Source: JASBRS01 sp964496495 (GTDB taxonomy: Bacteria; Deinococcota; Deinococci; Deinococcales; Trueperaceae). Taken from it: a stretch of 64,000 nucleotides of DNA. The notes below the pieces were generated by a model, which worked only from the letters and a program-made list of their open reading frames with translations, made no database searches and had not been told where the DNA came from. The translations under genes and the position numbers were made by a program. The stretch is from contig CAZBZU010000006.1 in the NCBI GenBank assembly GCA_964496495.1, forward strand, positions 1-64,000, read 5' to 3'. The stretch's first letter is position 1; each line of letters opens with the position of its first letter. Below, in pieces: positions 1 to 7,552 of the stretch.

Positions 1-890
1 CGGCTGCGGTAGACGCGCAGCTTGCCCTCGGGCGGGTAGTGCTCCGAGTCGCTCTTGATCGGTACGACGTAGACCGTCTCTGGCTCGTGCGCGTGGACCT
101 GGATGGGGAAGCCGAAGTCACTTGGCAGGTTGCCGCTCACCTCCACCCAGGAGTCGCCGCCATCGTCCGAGCGCATCACGTCCCAATGCTTCTGCATGAA
201 GAGGGTGTCGGGCCGTGACGGGTGCATGGCGATGCGGTGGACGCAATGCCCCACGTCGGCCTCGGGGTCGGGAAGCACGCCCTCGGAGTTGAGCCCGCTG
301 TTGGCCGCCCGCCAGCTCGCGCCACCGTCGTCGGTGCGGAACACCCCTGCGGCGGAGATGGCGACGAACATGCGCTCGGGCCGGCTGGGATCGAGCACCA
401 CGGTGTGCAGGCACATGCCCCCGGCGCCCGGCTGCCACTTGGGGCCGGAGCCATGCGTACGCAGTCCTTCGAGCTCCTGCCAGCTGGCCCCGCCGTCGCG
501 GGAGCGGAACAGCGCCGCATCTTCCACGCCGGCGTAGACGGTGTCCGGATCATCCAGCGAGGGCTCGAGGTGCCACACCCGCTCGAACTTCCAGGGGTGG
601 GGGGTGCCGTCGTACCACTGGTGAGTGCCGGGCACGCCCTGGTAGCTGAACTCGTTGCCCACCGGCGACCAGCTCCTGCCGCCGTCGTCGGAGCGCTGGA
701 TCTGCTGCCCGAACCAGCCGAGGCTCTGCGAGGCGTAGATCCGGTCGGGATCGACCGGCGAGCCCTTGAGATGGTAGATCTGCCAGCCCCCGAACTGCGG
801 CCCTTCCACCTTCCAGTCGCGCCGGCGGGCGTCAGCGGTCAGGACGAAGGCCCCCTTGCGCGTGCCGACCAGTACCCGTACTCCGCTCAT
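1..890 (-). CDS. BNR/sialidase-like beta-propeller protein (3' end outside window)
   Basis: The ORF is open from an ATG at 890 to the window edge, so at least 296 codons are visible and the C-terminus is missing. It carries repeated Asp-box motifs (SDDGGRSW, SRDGGASW, TDDGGASW, SDDGGDSW) spaced through the protein, the hallmark of BNR/WD40-YVTN-like beta-propellers often annotated as exo-alpha-sialidase. It begins SGVRVLVGTRKGAF with no signal peptide, so it is probably cytoplasmic. A GGAGAG ribosome site precedes the ATG. Catalytic sialidase residues are not evident, so a glycosidase activity should not be assumed. Photosystem-stability-like or generic propeller roles are equally possible. 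Confidence 0.8.
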   Translation of the reverse strand, partial: MSGVRVLVGTRKGAFVLTADARRRDWKVEGPQFGGWQIYHLKGSPVDPDRIYASQSLGWFGQQIQRSDDGGRSWSPVGNEFSYQGVPGTHQWYDGTPHPWKFERVWHLEPSLDDPDTVYAGVEDAALFRSRDGGASWQELEGLRTHGSGPKWQPGAGGMCLHTVVLDPSRPERMFVAISAAGVFRTDDGGASWRAANSGLNSEGVLPDPEADVGHCVHRIAMHPSRPDTLFMQKHWDVMRSDDGGDSWVEVSGNLPSDFGFPIQVHAHEPETVYVVPIKSDSEHYPPEGKLRVYRS

Positions 891-963
891 GCCGCTCTCC
901 TTCCCGAGCTCCCGGGCGACCGGGTGGCTCCACACGCGCCGGCAAGGGCGCTCCCTGCCATCG

Positions 964-1473
964 CTACGCCGTGCCGTCCGAAGCGTCCGCCCCCTCCGGA
1001 CCGGCGGCGATCAACGACTCGCGTACCTCGTTGACGCGCCGCGCGCCGGCCAGCAGACCTGTCCAGGCGTCCACTCCCATCGCGTCCACCACTCGCCGCT
1101 GCGCCCGCTCCCAGGCCACCACGGCGCGTCCGAGCCGGCGCTCGCCGTCCGGGCTCAAGCGGGCCAGGCGCTCGCGCCGGTCATCGCCGGCACGCGTCTC
1201 GATCCAACCATCACGCTCCAGGGGCCCCAGCGCGCGCGTCATGGTGCTGCGGTCGGCGTGGATCACCTCTGCCAGGCGCGACACCGTGGCCTGCTCCAGG
1301 AGGGCGGTCGCCACCAGCACGGAGAACTGCGTGCCGCGGAGCCCCAGGGGGCGCAGCTCGCGGTCGAAGGCCTCGCCCAGGATGCGCGTTGCGCGGCGCA
1401 CATTGAAGTACGTGCAGGTCTGCGCGATGCGCTGGCAGGTGGTACGGGAGACCGGCGCCTCCGCCGTCGTCAT
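964..1473 (-). CDS. MarR family transcriptional regulator
   Basis: A 169-aa winged-helix regulator. The central region (FSVLVATALLEQATVSRLAEVIHADRS and following) matches the MarR DNA-recognition helices, with a DDRRERL wing. The start is set at ATG 1473, not at an upstream in-frame codon at 1509, because the upstream codon lies inside the -35 box of a good promoter. The promoter reads TTGACG, 17 nt, TACACT, then 7 nt to this ATG, which predicts a leaderless mRNA. It lies downstream of the divergent fhs gene start, so the short 1474-1579 interval serves both genes. The ligand is unknown. Confidence 0.85.
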   Translation of the reverse strand: MTTAEAPVSRTTCQRIAQTCTYFNVRRATRILGEAFDRELRPLGLRGTQFSVLVATALLEQATVSRLAEVIHADRSTMTRALGPLERDGWIETRAGDDRRERLARLSPDGERRLGRAVVAWERAQRRVVDAMGVDAWTGLLAGARRVNEVRESLIAAGPEGADASDGTA

Positions 1474-1480
1474 GGAATTA

Positions 1481-1509
1481 AGTGTATATGCAACTATGCC
1501 CGGCGTCAA
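1481..1509 (-). promoter_or_regulatory. Leaderless promoter of the first marR gene
   Basis: On the minus strand the -35 TTGACG (1509-1504) is followed by a 17-nt spacer and the -10 TACACT (1486-1481), and the ATG sits 7 nt further on. The AT-rich stretch TTGCATATACACTTAA overlapping the -10 is also the likeliest place for an autoregulatory MarR site, but its dyad is imperfect. Confidence 0.65.
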
Positions 1510-1579
1510 CGGCAGCGGCCGGCAACCCGGGACGTTCGCACTGGCGGCACGTCGGCCGCGCGCCTAGGCTGGATACAGC

Positions 1580-3181
1580 GTGACAGCCGCGCACCGCCCT
1601 ATCCTCGACGTCGCACGCGAGCTCGGTCTGGATGCACGTGTCGTCACGCCGCTCGGCCCCGCCAAGGCCAAGGTCGACCTGGACGCCGGCCACGCCAACG
1701 GATCTGGGAGACTGGTGCTGGTCAGCGCCATCGAGCCCACCGCCGCTGGCGAGGGCAAGACCACCGTGAGCATCGGGCTGGTCGACGGGCTGCGGCGCTT
1801 GGGCAGCCGCGGGGCGGTGTGCCTGCGCGAGCCCTCGCAGGGCCCGCTGTTCGGCATCAAGGGCGCGGGTACCGGCGGCGGCAAGGCGCACCTCGAGCCC
1901 GCGCTCGACATCAACCTGCACTTCACTGGCGACATGCACGCCATCACCAGCGCCCACAACCTGCTAGCCGCGCTCATCGACAGCGATCTCCACTTCGGCG
2001 GCGCCAGCGGCCTCGACCCTGCCCGGGTGACCTGGCCTCGCGTGTTGGACGTCGACGATCGCGCGCTCCGCGATGTCGTGGTAGCGGCCGGCAAGCGCGC
2101 CGAGCGCCGGACGCGGTTCGACATCACGGCGGCCAGCGAGGTCATGGCGGTCCTGGCGCTCGCCGCCGACCAGGAGGACCTGCGGCGCCGCCTGGCACGC
2201 ACGGTCGTGGGTTGGGGGCGGGACGGAGCCCCCGTGACGGTCGCCGATCTGCACGCCACCGACGCCATGCTGGCGCTCCTTCGAGAGGCCCTGAACCCGA
2301 ACCTGGTGCAGACCGCCGAGGGCACCCCGGCGCTGGTGCACACCGGCCCCTTCGGCAACATCGCGCACGGCTGCTCCAGCGTCGTCGCCACCCGCCTCGC
2401 GCTCAGGCACGCCGACGTGGTGGTGACCGAGGCGGGCTTCGGCTTCGAGCTGGGGGGCGAGAAGTTCCTGCACCTGAAAGCGCGGCAGTCGGGTCTGTGG
2501 CCGCGGCTGGTGGTCCTGGTGGCCACCACCCGGGCCCTGCGTGCCCACGGCGACGGCGACCTGGGTCGAGGCCTCGCCCACCTGGACCGGCAGGTCGCCA
2601 ACGTGCGCGCCTTCGGCCTTCCGCTGGTGGTGGCGCTGAACGTCTTCGAGAACGACGAGGAGGCCGACCTCGAGGCTGTGGAGAGGCATGCGGCCAGCCT
2701 CGACGCGGCGGTAGCGCGCATCACCGCCTACGCCGACGGAGGCGGCGGTGCCGAGGCGCTGGCCGCCCAGGTGCTGGAGCTCCTCGGCTCAGGTGACGCG
2801 CCGGCGCAACCGCACTTCCTCTACCCTCTCGATGCTCCGCTCCACGACAAGCTGCGGATCCTCGCCCGCACCCTCTACGGCGCGGCGGACGTGGTCCTCT
2901 CCGACGCCGCCTGCCGCGACCAGGAGATCCTGCGGGGTGCCGGCATGGGCGAGCTGCCGGTGTGCGTCGCCAAGACGCACCTGTCGTTCTCGGACGACCC
3001 CAAGGCCGGCGGTCTGGCCAGCGGCATGACGCTGACCGTGACCGGGCTACGGCCGGCGCTGGGAGCCGGCTTCGTGGTGGCGCTGATGGGCCGCATCAGG
3101 ACCATGCCGGGGCTGCCGCGCGAGCCGGCGGCGCTCCGCGTGCGCGTCAGCCCGGACGGTCGGGTCAGCGGCTTGAGCTGA
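1580..3181 (+). CDS. fhs: Formate-tetrahydrofolate ligase
   Basis: A 533-aa cytosolic enzyme that makes 10-formyl-THF from formate, THF and ATP. The P-loop TAAGEGKTT lies at residues 54-62. The family block SQGPLFGIKGAGTGGGK is followed by DINLHFTGDMHAITSAHNLL, both highly diagnostic. The length is close to the usual ~555 aa. The start is a GTG at 1580, giving MTAAHRPILDVARELGL. No folD, fchA or other C1 gene lies next to it, so it probably feeds purine or fMet synthesis or formate assimilation from an isolated locus. It converges on the flavodoxin gene. Confidence 0.95.
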   Translation: MTAAHRPILDVARELGLDARVVTPLGPAKAKVDLDAGHANGSGRLVLVSAIEPTAAGEGKTTVSIGLVDGLRRLGSRGAVCLREPSQGPLFGIKGAGTGGGKAHLEPALDINLHFTGDMHAITSAHNLLAALIDSDLHFGGASGLDPARVTWPRVLDVDDRALRDVVVAAGKRAERRTRFDITAASEVMAVLALAADQEDLRRRLARTVVGWGRDGAPVTVADLHATDAMLALLREALNPNLVQTAEGTPALVHTGPFGNIAHGCSSVVATRLALRHADVVVTEAGFGFELGGEKFLHLKARQSGLWPRLVVLVATTRALRAHGDGDLGRGLAHLDRQVANVRAFGLPLVVALNVFENDEEADLEAVERHAASLDAAVARITAYADGGGGAEALAAQVLELLGSGDAPAQPHFLYPLDAPLHDKLRILARTLYGAADVVLSDAACRDQEILRGAGMGELPVCVAKTHLSFSDDPKAGGLASGMTLTVTGLRPALGAGFVVALMGRIRTMPGLPREPAALRVRVSPDGRVSGLS

Positions 3182-3310
3182 GGTCGACCACCCGCTCCTC
3201 GCGAGACCCCCGTCAGCCTCGCCCAGGCACACGTCCGCTTGCCGCGGCGCGGCTCCGTCAAGCATGGCCCCGGCTCCCCCGGTCGGGGACGCGAGCTGCG
3301 GTAGCGCTGC

Positions 3311-3841
3311 TCAGGCCCAGGCGGGCGCAGCCTCGCCGAGCAGCGAGCGCGCGATGCTGCCGGCCCAGGCCGCCACGGCGTCCAGGTCGCGGAAGTCTCC
3401 GGCGGGGGCCTTCACGGTGCGCACGATGAAGGCGTCGAAGGGGTTCAGCGCATCCCGTTCGAGCGCCCCGTGGAACACCGCGATATCGCGCGGTCCGATG
3501 CGGTCCGCTACGGGTTGTAGGGCGATGGGGAAGCGCCAGCCGTGAAGGAGCTCCTCGAGCCCGCCCTCGCCGGTCGGGCCGCTGGAGAAGAGCCACACCG
3601 GCAGCCGCGCCAGCTGCCCCTCGGCGTTCCGCAGCAGGTCCGCTGCCTCGCGCCGCCAGCGCCCCATGTAGACAGCGCTTCCCAGCACCACGGCGCCGTA
3701 GCCGTCCAGGCCCTTCACCTCGCGGCAGGGGCGCACGTCGACGTCCAGCCCCGCCTCGCCCAGCGCGCGGCCGATCGCCTCGCCGATCCCTTCGGTGGCG
3801 CCATACTTGCTCGCGTACGCGACGAGCACCTTGTGATCCAT
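3311..3841 (-). CDS. Flavodoxin-domain protein, HemG-like
   Basis: A 176-aa protein beginning MDHKVLVAYASKYGATEGIG, with the T/S-rich FMN phosphate loop (residues 9-15) of long-chain flavodoxins. It continues with VVLGSAVYMGRW, as in the flavodoxin_5 / menaquinone-dependent protoporphyrinogen oxidase (HemG) group. The start at 3841 is supported by a GAGGAGGGG ribosome site. The longer ORF that begins at 3898 was rejected because its first 19 residues are low-complexity. No haem genes are nearby, so a general redox or stress flavodoxin role is as likely as true HemG activity. Confidence 0.8.
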   Translation of the reverse strand: MDHKVLVAYASKYGATEGIGEAIGRALGEAGLDVDVRPCREVKGLDGYGAVVLGSAVYMGRWRREAADLLRNAEGQLARLPVWLFSSGPTGEGGLEELLHGWRFPIALQPVADRIGPRDIAVFHGALERDALNPFDAFIVRTVKAPAGDFRDLDAVAAWAGSIARSLLGEAAPAWA

Positions 3842-4048
3842 CGTCGCCCCTCCTCGGCTGACACTGTGGGAGACGGCGCCGTTCGGCGCCAGGGCCAAAG
3901 GCCCCTCGCAACGCTATGCCGGCGCTCGAGGGGGCCGCGCCGAAGCACGGGAAATGCGATCCCGAACGCATACGCACGCCGGGCGGCGGAGCCCGACAGA
4001 GACCTTTGGCCCTGGGAGGATGCCCACGGGGATGAAAGGCTTGACGGC

Positions 4049-6007
4049 ATGGAGCTGCCAGCTCCCGACGACGACCTCTCCGCCTCGCCACCCGCCCTCC
4101 ACGTCCTGGGTCCGTCGGCCCGGCCACGCCCCTACCGATCCGGCCTGCGTGCAGCGTTCGGCACCGACATGGTGTTGCTCCACGCGCCGTCGGTCTTCGA
4201 CTTCCGCAAGCTCAGCATCCTGCTGGGACCGTTCGCGGACGTGGTCCCCTCGACCGGCCAGTTCGAGATGTACCCGGTCGGCCTCACCAGCATCGCGGCC
4301 TACCTGGAGCGGAACCACTACAACGTGCGCATCGTCAATCTCGCCTACCGCATGCTGCGGTCCTCACGCTTCGACCCCGAAGCGCAGTTGCGCCGGCTAC
4401 GCGCCCCCGTCTTCGGCATCGACCTGCACTGGTTGCCCCACGCCCAGGGCGCGTTGGCGGTGGCGGAGCTGGTCAAACGCTTGCACCCGGACGCGGCGGT
4501 GCTCATCGGCGGCCTGTCGGCGAGCTACTTCCACGAGGAGCTCGTCCGCCTTCCCTACGTCGACTACGTCATCCGGGGGGACTCCGCCGAGGAGCCCACA
4601 CGCCTGCTGCTGGCAGCCCTTCGCCAGGGCACGCCGCTGTCGCAGGTGCCGAACCTCAGCTACCGTGACGCCAGCGGCGCCGTGGTGGTCAACCCGCTCA
4701 CCTTCGTTCCGGCCGACCTCGACGGTATCGACGTGCCGGGCTACGACTACGTGCTTCGCTCGGTGCTGAAGTATCGCGACCTGGCGGACGTCGTCCCCTA
4801 TCTGGAGTGGCTGCGCCATCCCACCACCATGGTGCTGAACTCGCGCGGCTGCACCTTCGACTGCGCCATCTGCGGGGGCTCGCGGAGCGCGTACCGCCTC
4901 ACCTCGAATCGGAGCCGACCCGCGTACCGCTCGCCCGAGCGCCTCGTCGACGACATCCGCACGGTCTCGAGCTTCTCCAGATCGCCCGTGTTCATGGTTC
5001 ACGACCCTCGCATCGGCGGCGTGCCAAGGGCGGAGCGCTTCTTCGAGCTGCTCGGACACTCGGGGGTGCGCAACGAGCTGGTCTTCGAGCTGTTCTATCC
5101 TGCCGGCGACGGCTTCTTCTCCATGCTGGCCGGGGCCACGCGAGCCTGGAGCCTGCAGATCACGCTGGAGTCCTCCGACGAGGGCCTGCGGCGGGCCAAC
5201 GGCAAGTTCCCCTATCCCAACGCCGCGCTCGAGGACACCATCGCCAGCGCCATGGCCCACGGCTGCCGCAAGCTCGACCTGTTCTTCATGGTCGGGATCC
5301 CTCACCAGACGCCGGAGCGCGCGCTCGCCACCGTCGACTATTGCCGCCACCTGGCCGACCGCTTCGGGAACGACCCCCGCCTGCAGTTCTACGTCGCCCC
5401 GCTCGCCCCGTTCCTCGACCCCGGCAGCCGAGCCTTCGAGGACCCGGCGCTCGGCTACCGGCTCCGTTATCGGAGCCTCGACGACTACCGCCGCGCCCTG
5501 CTCGAGCCGACCTGGGGCGACGCCTTGTCGTTCGAGACGGACGCCATGACGCGTGCTCAGGTCGTCGACCTCTCCTACGCCGTGGCGCGGGGTCTCAACG
5601 AGCTCAAGCACGACCGTCGCCTCATCGACGATGCCACCTACCGTACGGTCCGTGCCCATCTCGACGCGGCCGAGCGCGCCATCGAGGGAGTGCGCGCGAT
5701 CACTGCTGGCGGAGGCGCCGGAACCGTCCATCCCCACATCACCAAGGCCGACACCACCTCCCTGTGCGGCAGCGACGAGCTGCGCTGGTCCGGGGCGGAC
5801 GGTCTGCGCATCTCGTGGTCGGTCGCCGCGACCCTCGCCCGCGCCTTCGTAGCGGAGGCGCGCCGCGGGGTGGCGCGCTACCGCGGCCGCTTCGACGGGG
5901 CCGTGTGGACGCCCGAGCAAATGGCCGCGGTGGCGGCGGCGGGCAGCCGTGCGGCAGACGAGCCACCCCGCCTGGCGCCGCGCGCTACAGTGTCTGCACG
6001 CTCCTAG
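4049..6007 (+). CDS. B12-binding/radical SAM protein, TIGR04190-like
   Basis: About 652 aa. The N-terminal segment (VLLHAPSVFDFRK, then VVPSTGQFEMYPVGLTSIAAYLE) matches the cobalamin-binding half of the Ta0216/TIGR04190 family. The radical SAM cluster motif CxxxCxxC is at C268, C272 and C275 (GCTFDCAICGG). It probably binds B12 and a 4Fe-4S cluster and performs radical chemistry, but the substrate for this family is unknown. The start is uncertain: ATG 4049 has GAAAGG upstream, while ATG 4169 starts directly at the conserved MVLLHAPS. A dinB gene follows 29 nt downstream, possibly co-transcribed. Confidence 0.8.
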   Translation: MELPAPDDDLSASPPALHVLGPSARPRPYRSGLRAAFGTDMVLLHAPSVFDFRKLSILLGPFADVVPSTGQFEMYPVGLTSIAAYLERNHYNVRIVNLAYRMLRSSRFDPEAQLRRLRAPVFGIDLHWLPHAQGALAVAELVKRLHPDAAVLIGGLSASYFHEELVRLPYVDYVIRGDSAEEPTRLLLAALRQGTPLSQVPNLSYRDASGAVVVNPLTFVPADLDGIDVPGYDYVLRSVLKYRDLADVVPYLEWLRHPTTMVLNSRGCTFDCAICGGSRSAYRLTSNRSRPAYRSPERLVDDIRTVSSFSRSPVFMVHDPRIGGVPRAERFFELLGHSGVRNELVFELFYPAGDGFFSMLAGATRAWSLQITLESSDEGLRRANGKFPYPNAALEDTIASAMAHGCRKLDLFFMVGIPHQTPERALATVDYCRHLADRFGNDPRLQFYVAPLAPFLDPGSRAFEDPALGYRLRYRSLDDYRRALLEPTWGDALSFETDAMTRAQVVDLSYAVARGLNELKHDRRLIDDATYRTVRAHLDAAERAIEGVRAITAGGGAGTVHPHITKADTTSLCGSDELRWSGADGLRISWSVAATLARAFVAEARRGVARYRGRFDGAVWTPEQMAAVAAAGSRAADEPPRLAPRATVSARS

Positions 6008-6036
6008 CAGCGACTTTTGAGACCCTGGAGGCCGGC

Positions 6037-6561
6037 ATGGCGACCCTTGGCGATGCAGCAGCGAGCGCCTCGAGCCTGGATGGCTCGGTGCGCGCCGCCT
6101 GGGACAGGAACACGGCGGTCAACCGTGTCCTCCTCGACCACCTGGAACCGGCGATGCTCAGCGCCCGCAGCCCTGGCGGCGACGCCACGGTGGCACAGCA
6201 CCTGGCCCACATGGTGATGACCGTCAAGTTCTGGGGCGACCTCATCGACCCGCAGCGGATGGCCGCGCTGCCGGACCTGGTCCGTAGCCAGCCGACCGGC
6301 GGGGCGCCCGAGCACCTCGATCCCGAGACCGACCTGGCGCGCATCGCGACGGTGTGGCAGCAGACGGCGGCTGCCGCGCTCGCGACCGCCGTTGCGCATC
6401 CCGAGGGCGGGCCGGAGTCGCCGCACCCAGATGGCGCCGCCTACCTGACGCACATGCTCGCCCACGACGCCCACCACCGCGGGCAGATCCTACTGGCGCT
6501 CAAGACGGCCGGCCACCCCCTGCCCGACGCGGAGGCGATGTGGGCGCCGTGGCGCAGCTGA
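6037..6561 (+). CDS. DinB family protein
   Basis: A 174-aa four-helix-bundle protein. Three spaced histidines typical of DinB/YfiT metal sites are visible: H in VAQHLAHMVMTVKFW near residue 50, and HDAHHRGQILLAL near residues 143-150. DinB-like proteins bind Ni/Zn and often act as thiol (bacillithiol or mycothiol) transferases. The start ATG 6037 follows a CTGGAGG ribosome site. It sits directly downstream of the radical SAM gene on the same strand. The enzymatic substrate cannot be told from sequence. Confidence 0.85.
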   Translation: MATLGDAAASASSLDGSVRAAWDRNTAVNRVLLDHLEPAMLSARSPGGDATVAQHLAHMVMTVKFWGDLIDPQRMAALPDLVRSQPTGGAPEHLDPETDLARIATVWQQTAAAALATAVAHPEGGPESPHPDGAAYLTHMLAHDAHHRGQILLALKTAGHPLPDAEAMWAPWRS

Positions 6562-6646
6562 CGCACGTCGAACCGTGACATCGGCCCTTGACCGGAGCCG
6601 CCTCCTCGGTGCATCTGTAGGGTCTCGAGGAGAGAGGGGACGGATC

Positions 6647-7414
6647 ATGGCCGAAACGCCACCGATGAAGCCGACCATGGGCGCGTTCAACGTCGGCGAG
6701 GTGCCCACCATCGCGGTCTTCAACCAGGCCACCACGGCGCTGGGCGTGGAGCTCGGCGCGCTCATCGCCGCCATGCAGGCGTACGTCGACGCGAGCGTGG
6801 TACCGGTCTGGGGCACGCCTGCGCACCTCGTGGAGACGACGGACTTCAAGTCAGGCGCGTGGGCGATGGTGTTCCTCGACGACGCCGACCAGCCGGGCGC
6901 GCTCGCCTACCACGACCTCACCCCCGACGGCTGGCCGCTCGCCAAGGTGTTCGTCCGCACCGCCCAGAAGAACGGCGACCAGGTCAGCGTAGCGGCGTCG
7001 CACGAGCTGGTGGAGATGCTGGTCGATCCTGCCATCAACCTCATGAGCACCGGCCCGGACGCCACCACCATGTACGCCTACGAGAGCGCCGACCCGGTGG
7101 AGCAGTTGAGCTTCGAGGTGAACAACGTCGCCATGAGCGACTTCGTCTATCCGTCCTACTTCGAGGTGTTCCGCAAGCCCGGCTCGAGCCGCTTCGACCA
7201 CCTCGGCCAGGTGGACAGACCGTTCCAGATACTCGCGGGTGGCTACCAGATCGTGTTCAAGGACGGCAAGTGGAGCCAGGTCTTCGGATCGGAGGCGAAG
7301 GCCCGTGCCTTCGCGCGCGAGGACAGGCGCGGACACCGCAGCGAGACGCGCGGGAGGGTGTTGGAGCCGGCCTCCCCCGAGGCGATCGCACGTGCAAGGC
7401 GCGCGGGAGGGTGA
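6647..7414 (+). CDS. Unknown protein with HELVE motif
   Basis: A 255-aa soluble protein I do not recognise as a named family. A helix ASHELVEMLVDPAIN at about residues 116-130 puts H119, E120 and E123 on one face, like the metal site of zincin-type hydrolases, although the canonical HExxH is absent. An aromatic-rich segment (DFVYPSYFEVF) and a basic tail follow. The start ATG 6647 is preceded by a GAGGAGAGAGGGG ribosome site. It is upstream of copA but separated by a promoter, so it is unlikely to be in that operon. A metal-dependent hydrolase role is only a hypothesis. Confidence 0.6.
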   Translation: MAETPPMKPTMGAFNVGEVPTIAVFNQATTALGVELGALIAAMQAYVDASVVPVWGTPAHLVETTDFKSGAWAMVFLDDADQPGALAYHDLTPDGWPLAKVFVRTAQKNGDQVSVAASHELVEMLVDPAINLMSTGPDATTMYAYESADPVEQLSFEVNNVAMSDFVYPSYFEVFRKPGSSRFDHLGQVDRPFQILAGGYQIVFKDGKWSQVFGSEAKARAFAREDRRGHRSETRGRVLEPASPEAIARARRAGG

Positions 7415-7469
7415 CCGCGGCACGAGAGCTCGCTCCCGCCTCACGTGGCTCGACACGTCGGCGCCGCCC

Positions 7470-7498
7470 TTGACCATCCCCCGGCGCGGGATTAAGCT
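7470..7498 (+). promoter_or_regulatory. copA promoter
   Basis: TTGACC (7470-7475), a 17-nt spacer, then TAAGCT (7493-7498). The spacer contains its own ATCCC/GGGAT inverted repeat. The predicted start of transcription falls just before the G-tract palindrome, so a bound repressor would sit at the initiation site. Confidence 0.5.
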
Positions 7499-7510
7499 TG
7501 AGGAGGTTCC

Positions 7511-7529
7511 CCCACCCCCGGGGGGTGGG
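7511..7529 (+). promoter_or_regulatory. CsoR-type copper operator
   Basis: A perfect inverted repeat, CCCACCCCC-G-GGGGGTGGG, 24 nt before the copA start codon. CsoR-family Cu(I) sensors bind G-tract palindromes of this kind, and the M. tuberculosis site is similar. No csoR gene is present in the window, so the regulator must be encoded elsewhere if this reading is right. Confidence 0.65.
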
Positions 7530-7552
7530 TTTGCGCAAGGCGAGGAGTCACC

